A stretch of 59,668 nt of DNA. Origin: Bradyrhizobium sp. 1 (GTDB lineage: Bacteria > Pseudomonadota > Alphaproteobacteria > Rhizobiales > Xanthobacteraceae). Positions 8,933 through 16,841 of this stretch are shown piece after piece. Position 1 is the first letter of the stretch. Each line of letters begins with the position of its first letter. The stretch lies in the NCBI RefSeq assembly GCF_023073315.1, contig NZ_JADPJH010000015.1, positions 30,001 through 89,668 on the forward strand, written 5' to 3'. Below the pieces are notes generated by a model that worked only from the letters and a program-made list of their open reading frames with translations, was not told the origin of the DNA and made no database searches. Both the position numbers and the translations under genes were made by a program.

Positions 8933-9610
8933 CTACGCCGCCGCCTCGTCCGTCGCCCTCAATCTTTCCTCAGTCATCCGCCCCGCCTTCTGCGCATGCG
9001 CGAGCGCCGCGCGTTCGGCCGCGTTGGCCTCGCCTGCGAGAATGTGCCCGGCAATCGTCGCATGCTCCGCCCAGGCGCTGCCGCGATAGTCGAGCTCCGA
9101 CAGCACCGTCGCCATCGAGCGCCGCATATGCGGCCATTGCGGCGTGATGGTTTCCTCGATCACGGGATTGCCGGCGAGCTGATAGATCGCGCGGTGAAAA
9201 TCGACGTCGAGCGTGATGAGCTCGGCAAGCGAGGTATTGCGATCGGTGCGGCGTCCTGCGCCAAGTGCCGCATCCAGCCGCGCGCGTCCCGCCGCATCGC
9301 TTGCGGCGCGCTGAGCGGCGAGCCGCGCGGCGAGCGCATCGATGGCGCCGCGCACCTCGTAGAGCTGGCGGATGCGTGAGGGGTCGAGCTGGGTGACTTC
9401 AAAGCCGCGCTTGCCGCTCTCGGCGACGAGACCCTGCCGGTGCAGCAGATGCAGCGCATGCGATACCGGCTGGCGCGAGACGCCCAGCTTGTCGGCAAGC
9501 TCGTTCTGCCGGATGCGCTGACCGGGCTGAAGCGTGCGATCGGAGATCGCCTCCAGAATGCGCGCATAGACCTGGTCGATCAGGTTCGGGAGCGGGTCGA
9601 GAGGAATCAC
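8933..9610 (-). CDS. GntR-family transcriptional regulator (FCD/FadR subfamily)
   Basis: 225 aa from a GTG start. The N-terminal winged helix shows the family signature (LQPGQRIRQNELADKLGVSR, QPVSHALHLLHRQGLV), and an all-helical FCD ligand domain follows (DVDFHRAIYQLAGNPVIEE, where Asp and His are the usual metal ligands). The longer frame from 9679 was rejected because GGAG lies eight bases before the GTG at 9610 and because the longer version would cover a perfect 18-bp palindrome, a likely operator. It is immediately upstream of, and codirectional with, the PhyH gene, which it probably controls together with itself. The effector may be a carboxylate, as is common in the subfamily. Confidence 0.85.
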   Translation of the reverse strand: MIPLDPLPNLIDQVYARILEAISDRTLQPGQRIRQNELADKLGVSRQPVSHALHLLHRQGLVAESGKRGFEVTQLDPSRIRQLYEVRGAIDALAARLAAQRAASDAAGRARLDAALGAGRRTDRNTSLAELITLDVDFHRAIYQLAGNPVIEETITPQWPHMRRSMATVLSELDYRGSAWAEHATIAGHILAGEANAAERAALAHAQKAGRMTEERLRATDEAAA

Positions 9611-9630
9611 GCCGGCAGCTCCGAAAAGGG

Positions 9631-9648
9631 AATACGGAATTCCGTATT
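9631..9648. promoter_or_regulatory. Perfect 18-bp palindrome, candidate GntR operator
   Basis: AATACGGAATTCCGTATT is its own reverse complement and lies 21 bases upstream of the proposed GTG start of the GntR gene. FCD-type GntR proteins bind short AT-flanked palindromes and commonly repress themselves. The position between promoter and start fits autoregulation. Binding is inferred, not shown. Confidence 0.65.
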
Positions 9649-9770
9649 CGAAGGTATTGCAGGAGGGGGAGGGCGTCAAGCGCCGCCCTAAATTGCTATT
9701 TTGCGGCCGAGTAAGTCATTGATTTAATTGAGGTCGCCTACTGTGCATGGGGTTGTTTTCGCAGAAAATT

Positions 9771-9785
9771 TGAGGGGGCCCCTCA
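9771..9785 (-). terminator. Terminator hairpin after the alpha/beta hydrolase pair
   Basis: TGAGGGGGCCCCTCA is an odd perfect palindrome directly after the minus-strand stop at 9787, followed on that strand by AAATTTT. The stem is short but GC-only, so it is a plausible weak intrinsic terminator for the two-gene operon. Confidence 0.5.
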
Positions 9786-9786
9786 G

Positions 9787-10599
9787 CTACTCCGCCAAGT
9801 ACCGGCTCACCACCTCGCCAAACTCCAGCGGCGCCTGCTCGAACATCCAGTGGCCGGCATTCTCGATCACCGCCGTCTTGCTGCCCGCGATGTGCTCGGC
9901 CAGCACCCGCCACATCACCGACAGACTACCGGTGGTCGCGCCGCCGCCGATCAGCAGCGTCGGCGTTTTGATCGCCTGCGCATCGGCCAGCGTATAGGGT
10001 CGCCGCTGCTCGTTGATCTGCCCGAGGAAGGTCAGCGCGTTGTCGCGCAATTGCTGCTTGGCCGCCGCCGGCACGCGCCGCCACGAGCCGTCGCCCTCGA
10101 TGCCTTCGTAAAAATTTTGCAGCGCCCCATCGAGATCGCCGGCGCGGATCATCTCGACCGAGCGCGCCGTGCGTGCGGCCAGCGGCGGATGCGCGGGCGT
10201 GCCTTCGGGGACCGGCAGGCTGGCATCGAGATCGCCGCCCGGCTCGGCCAGCACGAGCTTTCGCAACAGATCAGGCCGCGCCTGCGCCACGCGACACGCA
10301 ATGTGGCCGCCGCGCGAATGGCCCATCAGATCGACCGGGCCGGGCTTGACCTGTTCGATGAAGGCGATCGTGTCCGCGACGTGCTGCGCCATCTTGTAAT
10401 CGTCGCCGACGGCATCCCAATGCTCGGGGAAGAAATGCCGCAGGCTGACCGAGATCACGCGATGGCTCTTCGACAGCGGACCGAGCACCGAATACCAGGT
10501 GCGGAAATCCCCGAGCGTGCCGTGGATGCAGACGAGTGGATGGCCCTCGCCGACTTCGAGATAGGCCATGTCGTAACCGTTGACGCGAAAGCTCTGCAT
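9787..10599 (-). CDS. Alpha/beta-fold hydrolase (operon gene 2)
   Basis: 270 aa with a standard alpha/beta-hydrolase layout: an oxyanion-loop HGTLGDFRTW near residue 27, a nucleophile elbow GHSRGG, an acid-bearing segment near PTLLIGGG and a catalytic His in ENAGHWMFEQAP. No signal peptide is seen, so it is probably cytosolic. Family members cleave esters, C-C bonds or haloalkanes; the substrate cannot be read from the sequence. A longer frame reaching 11232 is an artefact: the real N-terminus MQSFRVNGYDM matches that of the upstream paralogue. Only two bases separate it from that gene, so the pair is one operon produced by tandem duplication. Confidence 0.87.
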   Translation of the reverse strand: MQSFRVNGYDMAYLEVGEGHPLVCIHGTLGDFRTWYSVLGPLSKSHRVISVSLRHFFPEHWDAVGDDYKMAQHVADTIAFIEQVKPGPVDLMGHSRGGHIACRVAQARPDLLRKLVLAEPGGDLDASLPVPEGTPAHPPLAARTARSVEMIRAGDLDGALQNFYEGIEGDGSWRRVPAAAKQQLRDNALTFLGQINEQRRPYTLADAQAIKTPTLLIGGGATTGSLSVMWRVLAEHIAGSKTAVIENAGHWMFEQAPLEFGEVVSRYLAE

Positions 10600-10601
10600 G
10601 A

Positions 10602-11420
10602 TCAGCTCGCCAGAAAATCGAGAACGACTTCGGAGTATTTTTGCGGCGCCTGCTCGAACATCGGATGCGTCGCGTTCGGGATGATCGCCGTCTTCGAGTA
10701 GGGCACATGCGCGGCGAGCGCATGCAGCACCTTCGGCAGCAGGCCCTTGGTCCGCGCGCCCAGGATGAACAGCGTCGGCATCTTGATCGCCTCCGCATCC
10801 GCCTTTGAGAATGGCGGGCGGTTGTCGCGGACCTGGCCGATCAGGGTATAGGCATTGTCGCGAAGGTTCTGCTTCACCATCGCCGGCAGCCGCGGCCAGG
10901 TGCCGGCGCCCTCCAGCGTGTCGACGAAGACGGCAAGGCCGCCGTCGACATCGCCGGCCGCGATTTTCTTGGCCGAAGCCATGAACCGCGCCAGCAGCGG
11001 CGAAGGACCGCCGGCGTAATCCGGATCGAGGCTCGCATCGAGCTCGCCGCCGGGCTCGGCCAGCACCAGCCGCCGCAGCAGGTCCGGCCGCTGCTGCGCC
11101 ACGCGAAAACAGATGTGCCCGCCGCGGGAATGGCCCATCAGGTCGACAGGGCCGAGGTCGAGCGTCTTGATGAGAGCGATAACGTCCTGAACATGCTGGG
11201 CGATCGAATAGGTGTCGCCGAACCCGTCCCATTGCGCCGGGAAGAAGTGCCGCAAGCTGACGGCGATCACCCGGTGCCGCTGCGTCAGCGGCCCGAGTAC
11301 GCAGCCCCAGACGCGGAAGTCGTTGAGCGAGCCGTGCACGCAGACCAGCGGCGGGCGGTTCCGGTCGTCGCCCACGTCGAGATAGGGCATGTCGTATCCG
11401 TTGACGTGGAGGCTTTGCAT
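10602..11420 (-). CDS. Alpha/beta-fold hydrolase (operon gene 1)
   Basis: 272 aa, clearly paralogous to the next gene: MQSLHVNGYDMPYLDVG, HGSLNDFRVW, DLMGHSRGGHI (nucleophile Ser) and ATHPMFEQAP (catalytic His). Both copies keep all catalytic residues, so both are probably active, perhaps with different substrates. The start at 11420 was chosen because the N-terminus aligns with the paralogue; a frame extending to 11828 runs into the divergent ogt gene. The shared gap to ogt (11421-11559) must hold the promoters of both; no clear operator is visible in it. Confidence 0.87.
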   Translation of the reverse strand: MQSLHVNGYDMPYLDVGDDRNRPPLVCVHGSLNDFRVWGCVLGPLTQRHRVIAVSLRHFFPAQWDGFGDTYSIAQHVQDVIALIKTLDLGPVDLMGHSRGGHICFRVAQQRPDLLRRLVLAEPGGELDASLDPDYAGGPSPLLARFMASAKKIAAGDVDGGLAVFVDTLEGAGTWPRLPAMVKQNLRDNAYTLIGQVRDNRPPFSKADAEAIKMPTLFILGARTKGLLPKVLHALAAHVPYSKTAIIPNATHPMFEQAPQKYSEVVLDFLAS

Positions 11421-11559
11421 TCTGGGCTCTCGGAAAGGAGTGCGGAACTCTTGTGCAAGATTCCCGGAAACCGGGTGGATCGCAACTATTTCCAAGCCTA
11501 GATTTGGGCCGAGATCACAATGGGGGCATGCGTCGAGGGCGCAAGCCAGGAACCAAGCC

Positions 11560-12102
11560 ATGACCGACCAGCATTTCACCCTGTTCGAGACCAGGATCGG
11601 CCTCTGCGCCATCGCCTGGGGCCCGCGCGGCATCAACGGCACCCAATTGCCGATGGGTGGCGAGGACAAGATCCGCACCCGTATCAACCAGCGCCACGCC
11701 GATGCCAGCGAAGCCGAGCCGACCGAGGAAGTGCAGCAGGCGATCGACCGCATCGTCAAACTGCTCGCGGGCGAGCCCGACGATCTCACCGACATCCCGC
11801 TCGATCTCGACGGCGTCCCCGACTTCAACCGCGGCGTCTACGCGATCGCCCGTGCCATCCCGCCCGGCAAGACCGTCACCTATGGTGATATCGCCAAGCA
11901 GCTCGGCGGCGTCCAGCTGTCGCGCGATGTCGGCCAGGCGCTCGGGCACAATCCATGCCCGATCGTCGTGCCCTGTCATCGCGTGCTGGCGGCCGGCAAC
12001 AAGCCCGGCGGCTTTTCGGCGAATGGCGGCGTCGTGACGAAGCTGAAGATGCTTGAGATCGAAGGCGCGCTGGTGAACCACACGCCGAGTTTGTTTGATT
12101 GA
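11560..12102 (+). CDS. ogt: Methylated-DNA--protein-cysteine methyltransferase
   Basis: 180 aa. It repairs O6-alkylguanine by transferring the alkyl group to its own Cys in a suicide reaction. The active-site motif IVVPCHRVLAAG is intact, and the preceding helix-turn-helix with the Arg finger (TVTYGDIAKQLGGVQLSRDVGQAL) and the trailing GGFSANGG loop are typical of the C-terminal MGMT domain. There is no N-terminal Ada metal domain, so this is a stand-alone Ogt-type enzyme without a regulatory role. The start at 11560 follows an AGGAA site. It is divergent from the hydrolase operon and followed by repeat family B copy 1. Confidence 0.93.
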   Translation: MTDQHFTLFETRIGLCAIAWGPRGINGTQLPMGGEDKIRTRINQRHADASEAEPTEEVQQAIDRIVKLLAGEPDDLTDIPLDLDGVPDFNRGVYAIARAIPPGKTVTYGDIAKQLGGVQLSRDVGQALGHNPCPIVVPCHRVLAAGNKPGGFSANGGVVTKLKMLEIEGALVNHTPSLFD

Positions 12103-12120
12103 GAGCTTGCGCTGGCGTCG

Positions 12121-12203
12121 TAGGGTGGATTAGCCGAAGGCGTAATCCACCACTTTTTCGCGGCGCAAGAAGAGGTGGATTACGCTCCGCTAATCCACCC
12201 TCC
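12121..12203. repeat. Palindromic intergenic repeat, family B, copy 1
   Basis: Outer arms tagggtggattag and ctaatccaccctc are inverted, and inner arms gcgtaatccaccac and gaggtggattacgc repeat the same words. The whole unit can fold into a long hairpin between convergent genes and could end transcription from both sides. Related units are at 20727-20848 and 23497-23586. Confidence 0.85.
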
Positions 12204-12211
12204 GAATCCTC

Positions 12212-13756
12212 CTAAATCTTCGCGGCCGTCTTCGGCCAATATTTATCCCGCAGATGGCGCTTCACCAGCTTGCCGGTCGGCGTGCGCGGCAACTCGGGTT
12301 CGAAATCGATCGAGCGCGGGCACTTGATCGCGGACAGACGCGTCTTGCAGTAGGCGATCAGATCGGCCTCGAGCGCCTTGCCGGCGCGCTTCATGTCGTG
12401 CGGCTGCACCACCGCCTTCACCTCCTCGCCCATCTCCTCGTTCGGCACGCCGAATACCGCGACGTCCGCGATCTCAGGATGGGTGATGAGCACGTCCTCT
12501 GTCTCCTGCGGGTAGATGTTCACCCCGCCGGAGATGATCATGTAGGACTTGCGGTCGGTGAGAAACAGAAAACCGTCCTTGTCGAGATAGCCGACGTCGC
12601 CGAGCGTCGACCAGCCCTTGGCGTTGTAGGCCTTCTTCGTCTTCTCGGGATCGTTGTGATAGGTGAACACGGGTGCGTCCGCGAAATAGACCGCGCCGAT
12701 TTCGCCCGTCGGCTGCTCGTCCTCGTTCTCGTCCAGAATCTTGATCTTGCCGACCACGGCGCGGCCGACGCTGCCGCGATGCTCCAGCCATTGCTGCGAG
12801 TTGCAGACGGTGACGCCATTGCCTTCCGAGCCCGCGTAATACTCGATCAGGATCGGTCCCCACCATTCGATCATCTTGGCCTTGACGTCGACCGGGCAGG
12901 GCGCGGCGGCGTGGATCGCGCCCTTCAGCGTCGAGATGTTATATTTGCCGCGGACCTCGTCCGGCAGCTTCAGCATGCGCACGAACATGGTCGGCACCAG
13001 CTGCGACTGCGTGATTTTGTGCTTCTCGACGAGCTTGAGAAAATCCTCGGCGTCAAAATGCTCCATGATGATGGAGGTGCCGCCGAGCACGATCGCCATC
13101 ATGTTGAAGCGCAGCGGAGCCGCATGATAGAGTGGCGCCGGCGACAGATAGGTGCTCTCCGCATTCATGCCGCACATGTCGGCGCAGAGCACGCGGAGGA
13201 AGGCGTTCGGCACGTCGATCTTGTTACCCTCGAACGCCTTCTTGATTCCCTTGGGGCGGCCGGTGGTCCCCGACGAATACAGCATGTCGTAGCCGGCGAC
13301 TTCGTCGACGACCGGCGTTACGGCTTGCGCGGCTGCTTCCTTGTCGTAGGAGCGGAAGCCGGGCAGGGGCTCGTCGACCATGTAGAAGATCGGCTCGCCG
13401 GTCGTGCCCTTGATCAGATCCTTGATCTGGTCGGAGCATTTCGGCGTGGTGATGACGACCTTGGCGCCGCAATCGCCGATGATGTAGTCGATCTCGTCCT
13501 GCTTCAGGTAGCGGCTGATCGCGGTGTAATAGAGCCCGCTGCGTTGCGCCGCCCAACAGATCTCCATGAACGCGAGCCGGTTCTCCATCAACAGTGCGAT
13601 GTGGTCGCCGGCCTTCAGGCCGAGTGAGCGGAACAGGTTTGCGCCCTGGTTCGAGAGCTCGTCGAGCTCGCGATAGGTGATCGCTTTGCCGGTTCCGGCC
13701 ATCTGGTAGGCGATCTTGTCGGGCGTCGTCCTGGCGTAGACGGACGGATGGGTCAT
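12212..13756 (-). CDS. AMP-forming acyl-CoA synthetase (fatty-acid/aryl CoA ligase)
   Basis: 514 aa. It activates a carboxylic acid with ATP and CoA. The AMP-binding P-loop YSSGTTGRPKGIKK is intact, followed by the adenine region YYAGSEGNGVT, the hinge FLFLTDRKSYMIISGG and the C-terminal catalytic lysine in RTPTGKLVKRHL. No membrane or export signal is seen. GAGGAAA precedes the start. It lies downstream of the thiolase on the same strand, so activation and thiolytic cleavage are probably coregulated, most likely through the divergent TetR regulator. The acid substrate is not predictable; company with a feruloyl-CoA synthase-like gene suggests an aromatic or branched acid. Confidence 0.9.
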   Translation of the reverse strand: MTHPSVYARTTPDKIAYQMAGTGKAITYRELDELSNQGANLFRSLGLKAGDHIALLMENRLAFMEICWAAQRSGLYYTAISRYLKQDEIDYIIGDCGAKVVITTPKCSDQIKDLIKGTTGEPIFYMVDEPLPGFRSYDKEAAAQAVTPVVDEVAGYDMLYSSGTTGRPKGIKKAFEGNKIDVPNAFLRVLCADMCGMNAESTYLSPAPLYHAAPLRFNMMAIVLGGTSIIMEHFDAEDFLKLVEKHKITQSQLVPTMFVRMLKLPDEVRGKYNISTLKGAIHAAAPCPVDVKAKMIEWWGPILIEYYAGSEGNGVTVCNSQQWLEHRGSVGRAVVGKIKILDENEDEQPTGEIGAVYFADAPVFTYHNDPEKTKKAYNAKGWSTLGDVGYLDKDGFLFLTDRKSYMIISGGVNIYPQETEDVLITHPEIADVAVFGVPNEEMGEEVKAVVQPHDMKRAGKALEADLIAYCKTRLSAIKCPRSIDFEPELPRTPTGKLVKRHLRDKYWPKTAAKI

Positions 13757-13776
13757 GGCGTTTCCTCAAAAAAAGA

Positions 13777-13836
13777 GGCGAGCGGTGAATGGAGACGGGG
13801 GCGGATACCGCTCCCTGTCACCATTCACCACTCGCC
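13777..13836. repeat. Inverted repeat in the thiolase-ligase intergenic gap
   Basis: Arms ggcgagcggtgaatgg and ccattcaccactcgcc match at 15 of 16 positions around a 28-base loop. It separates the thiolase stop (13858) from the ligase start (13756) on the minus strand, so it can form an mRNA hairpin within the presumed operon. It may attenuate or stabilise the transcript. Confidence 0.6.
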
Positions 13837-13857
13837 ATTTGTTCTTCGCTTTTCTTC

Positions 13858-15030
13858 TTACAGTCGTTCGACGATCGTCACGTTAGCCATGCCGCCGCCC
13901 TCGCACATGGTTTGCAGACCGTAGCGCTTGCCGCGCTGGTGCAGGGCGTGGACCAGCGTCGTCATTAGCTTGGTGCCGGAGCCGCCGAGCGGATGGCCGA
14001 GCGCAATGGCGCCGCCGTTGACGTTGAGACGCTCAGGATCGGCACCCGTGGTCTTGAGCCAGCCGGTCGGCACCGAGGCGAAGGCCTCGTTGACCTCGAA
14101 CAGGTCGATGTCATCGATCTTCATGCCGGCCTTCTCCAGCGCGCGCTTGGTGGCGTGCAGGGGAGCGTCGAGCATGATCACGGGATCGCCGCCCATCATG
14201 GTCATGTGATGGATGCGTGCCAGCGGCTTCACGCCGAGCTGCTTGAGGCCGCGCTCGTTCACGACCATGACGCCGGAGGCCCCGTCGCAGATCTGGCTGG
14301 CGCTGGCCGCCGAGAGCTTGCCGTTCTCGGCGATCAGCTTGACGCCCTTGATGCCGTCGAGCGTCGCGTCGAAGCGGATGCCCTCGTCGATGTGATGGGT
14401 GACCTTGGAGCCGTCGGCGCGGGTGATCTCCAGCGGCACGATCTCCTTCTTGAAGTGACCGGCTTGCGTCGCTGCGATCGCGCGCTGATGGCTGTTGTAG
14501 GAATATTCGTCGAGATCGTTCTTCGACAGGCCGTACTTCTCGGCCATCATCTCCGCGCCGGTGAACTGGCTGAACACGATGTTCGGGTACTTGGTCTCGA
14601 TGCCCGGGCTCTTGTAATTGCCAAAGCCGTTCTTGGCGGGAAGCTGCGAGGACAGGCCCATCGGCACGCGCGTCATCGATTCCACGCCAGCGGCAATAAC
14701 AACATCCATCGCGCCTGACATCACCGCTTGAGCGGCAAAGTGCAGCGCCTGTTGCGAGGAGCCGCACTGACGGTCGATCGAGGTGCCCGGCACGCTCTCC
14801 GGCAGTTTTGAGGCCATGATCGCGTTGCGCGCGACGTTGTTGGACTGCTCACCGACCTGCATCACGCAGCCCATGATCACGTCCTCGACCAAAGCGGGAT
14901 CGACCTTGGTGCGATCGACCAATTCGTCCAGCACCTTTGCGGCGAGATCGGCCGGATGCCAGCCGGCGAGGCGGCCCCCCTTGCGCCCGCCGGCGGTACG
15001 CGCAGCGGCGACGATGTATGCCTCGGCCAT
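13858..15030 (-). CDS. Acetyl-CoA C-acyltransferase (thiolase)
   Basis: 390 aa, the usual length for a degradative thiolase. All catalytic motifs are present: nucleophilic Cys89 in SIDRQCGSSQQA, His346 in GGAIALGHPLGGSG and Cys376 in TMCEGGGMAN. It cleaves 3-oxoacyl-CoA with CoA at the end of a beta-oxidation round. The start follows a GGGAGAG site. It is the first minus-strand gene across from the TetR regulator, and the other beta-oxidation enzymes are on the plus strand, so one regulator can control the two arms of a single pathway. Confidence 0.93.
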   Translation of the reverse strand: MAEAYIVAAARTAGGRKGGRLAGWHPADLAAKVLDELVDRTKVDPALVEDVIMGCVMQVGEQSNNVARNAIMASKLPESVPGTSIDRQCGSSQQALHFAAQAVMSGAMDVVIAAGVESMTRVPMGLSSQLPAKNGFGNYKSPGIETKYPNIVFSQFTGAEMMAEKYGLSKNDLDEYSYNSHQRAIAATQAGHFKKEIVPLEITRADGSKVTHHIDEGIRFDATLDGIKGVKLIAENGKLSAASASQICDGASGVMVVNERGLKQLGVKPLARIHHMTMMGGDPVIMLDAPLHATKRALEKAGMKIDDIDLFEVNEAFASVPTGWLKTTGADPERLNVNGGAIALGHPLGGSGTKLMTTLVHALHQRGKRYGLQTMCEGGGMANVTIVERL

Positions 15031-15073
15031 TTCGGTCTCTCCCTGGATTGTTCTGAATTGGGTTGTCGGGCGG

Positions 15074-15114
15074 ATTTAAGGGGCGAGCTATCGTTTAGTC
15101 AATCGATCAATTAA
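15074..15114 (-). promoter_or_regulatory. Thiolase promoter with overlapping palindrome, candidate TetR operator
   Basis: On the minus strand TTGACT (15102-15097) and TTAAAT (15079-15074) are spaced by 17 bases, a good housekeeping-type promoter 44 bases before the thiolase start. The imperfect palindrome TTAGTCAATCGATCAATTAA (15095-15114), centred on ATCGAT, covers the -35 element and also lies 67 bases before the divergent TetR gene. That is where a TetR repressor would be expected to bind to control both directions. Confidence 0.55.
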
Positions 15115-15180
15115 CTCTTGTGATGAGGCGCTGCTTCGGCTTATCTGCGGCGGCTTCGAGCGGCGAAAACAGGGATCCCC

Positions 15181-15840
15181 GTGACTACCAGCGTACCGAA
15201 CAGGCTCCCCAGCGGGAAGAATTCCACGGCAGAGAAATTGCTCGTGGCCGCGAGCGAGCTGATGATCGAACGCTCGTCGATCGAGATCTCGCTCTCCGAC
15301 ATCGCCCAGAAGTCAGGCGCCAACGCCGCGCTGGTCAAATATCATTTCGGCAACAAGGACGGCCTCTTGCTGGCGCTGCTCGAGCGCGACGCGGGGACCG
15401 AGCTCTCCAATCTCGAATATCTGCTGGCACAGCCGATCACGCCGACGGCGAAGCTGAAGCTGCATATCGCCGGCATCATCCGCGCCTATCACCGGTTCCC
15501 CTATATGAACCGGCTGATCCACTATCTCCTGCACGAGAGCGTTGCGGGCTCCGCGGATGAAGTTTCAAAGTTCTTCGTCGCGCCGCTGCTGGATTTCCAT
15601 CGTCGCCTGCTCGCGGAAGGCGTCAGCCGCGGCGAATTCCGCGCCACCGATCCGGTGCTGTTCTACACCAGTCTGATCGGCGCCTGCGATCATCTGTTCT
15701 TCGGCCGGCACGCGATGTCCCGCGCGACCGGCGTCGGTCCGGTCACCGATGACGTCTGCCGGCAATATATCAAGCACATGGAAACGCTGATCTGCGGTGG
15801 CATCCTCACGCAAGCCGAGGACGCTGTCGCGGCCGGATAA
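15181..15840 (+). CDS. TetR-family transcriptional regulator
   Basis: 219 aa from a GTG start preceded by AGGGA. The N-terminal helix-turn-helix is clear (SLSDIAQKSGANAALVKYHFGNKDGLLLALLERD, about residues 39-72), followed by an all-helical ligand domain. It is divergent from thiolase and heads the plus-strand run of SDR, hydratase, CoA ligase and dehydrogenases. By analogy with FadR- and PsrA-like TetR proteins it probably represses this cluster until an acyl-CoA pathway intermediate binds. The likely operator is the ATCGAT-centred palindrome in the divergent promoter region. The ligand is unknown. Confidence 0.88.
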   Translation: MTTSVPNRLPSGKNSTAEKLLVAASELMIERSSIEISLSDIAQKSGANAALVKYHFGNKDGLLLALLERDAGTELSNLEYLLAQPITPTAKLKLHIAGIIRAYHRFPYMNRLIHYLLHESVAGSADEVSKFFVAPLLDFHRRLLAEGVSRGEFRATDPVLFYTSLIGACDHLFFGRHAMSRATGVGPVTDDVCRQYIKHMETLICGGILTQAEDAVAAG

Positions 15841-15894
15841 TCCGGCCGAGACTCTCAAGTCTAGGGAAGAAACGCCCAAGGAAAGGTAGCTATC

Positions 15895-16653
15895 ATGGAA
15901 TTGAAAGACGTAGCCGTTCTCATCACCGGTGGTGGTTCGGGTCTCGGCGAAGCGACCGCACGCGCCATGGCGGCCAAGGGCGCCAGGATCGGCGTGATCG
16001 ACCAGAACAAGGACAACGCCGAGAAGGTCGCCGCCGAAGTGAAGGGCGTCGCGCTCCATGCCGACGTCACCTCCGAGGAGCAGATCAAGGCGGCGATCGC
16101 GAAGGCGGAAGCCGCGCATGGCGTTGCCCGCGTGCTGATGAACTGCGCCGGCATCGGTGGCTCGCAGCGCATCGTCGGCCGCGACGGCGTCTATCCGCTG
16201 GAGAAGTTCGCGCGCATCATCAACGTCAATTTGATCGGCACCTTCAACTGCCTGCGCCTGTTCGCCGAGCGCCTCGTCACGATCGAGCCGGTCGGTGAGG
16301 AGCGCGGCGTCATCATCAACACCGCCTCGGTTGCCGCTTACGAAGGCCAGATCGGCCAGATCGCCTATTCGGCCTCGAAGGGCGGCGTCGTTGGCCTGAC
16401 CTTGCCGGCCGCGCGCGACCTCGCCAGCCAGAAGATCCGCGTCAACACCATCGCGCCCGGCCTGTTTCTCACGCCGCTGTTGATGGGTCTGAACGAAGAG
16501 TCCCGCAAGAGCCTCGGCGCCCAGGTGCCGCATCCCTCGCGCCTCGGCGATGCCAAGGAATACGGCTCGCTCGCCGTGCACATCGTCGAGAACGCGATGC
16601 TCAACGGTGAGACCATCCGCCTCGACGGCGCCATTCGCATGGCGCCGCGGTAG
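15895..16653 (+). CDS. SDR-family 3-hydroxyacyl-CoA dehydrogenase (HSD17B10-like)
   Basis: 252 aa. Glycine-rich cofactor site VLITGGGSGLGEATARAM, then NCAGIGG, catalytic Ser in INTASVAAYEGQ and the YSASK pair. The sequence around AAYEGQIGQIAYSASKGG resembles type-II 3-hydroxyacyl-CoA dehydrogenases, which oxidise 3-hydroxyacyl-CoA or 2-methyl-3-hydroxybutyryl-CoA with NAD+. It sits between the TetR gene and an enoyl-CoA hydratase and would supply the 3-oxoacyl-CoA for the thiolase across the divergent promoter. An ordinary FabG-like role is less likely given this company. Confidence 0.87.
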   Translation: MELKDVAVLITGGGSGLGEATARAMAAKGARIGVIDQNKDNAEKVAAEVKGVALHADVTSEEQIKAAIAKAEAAHGVARVLMNCAGIGGSQRIVGRDGVYPLEKFARIINVNLIGTFNCLRLFAERLVTIEPVGEERGVIINTASVAAYEGQIGQIAYSASKGGVVGLTLPAARDLASQKIRVNTIAPGLFLTPLLMGLNEESRKSLGAQVPHPSRLGDAKEYGSLAVHIVENAMLNGETIRLDGAIRMAPR

Positions 16654-16664
16654 GGGGACTCTTC

Positions 16665-16803
16665 CTTCTCCCCTTGCGGGAGAAGGTGGCGCGCTTCTGA
16701 GCGCGCCGGATGAGGGGTCTCTGTCGGCAGAGACAAACCTCTCACCCAAGCGAGTATGCGGCAAGCGACGTACATGCCCTCTCCCACAAGGGGGAGAGGG
16801 CGC
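16665..16803. repeat. Dispersed repeat with ctccc/gggag arms (family C)
   Basis: Outer arms ctccccttgcgggagaagg and ctctcccacaagggggagag form hairpins, with inner words gatgaggggtctctg and cagagacaaacctctc also inverted. It is a common rhizobial type of intergenic mosaic repeat. It separates the SDR from the hydratase gene by almost 190 bases and may reduce readthrough. A partial version may lie at 1563-1600. Confidence 0.7.
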
Positions 16804-16841
16804 AATAACCGCCAATCAAAGAGCGGATGCAGGAACGCCCC

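Noticed and set aside
9787..11232. A 481-aa fused protein covering both hydrolase genes
   Set aside because: Only its second half matches a hydrolase; the first half is an off-frame reading of the upstream paralogue. Two separate genes with matching N-termini fit better.
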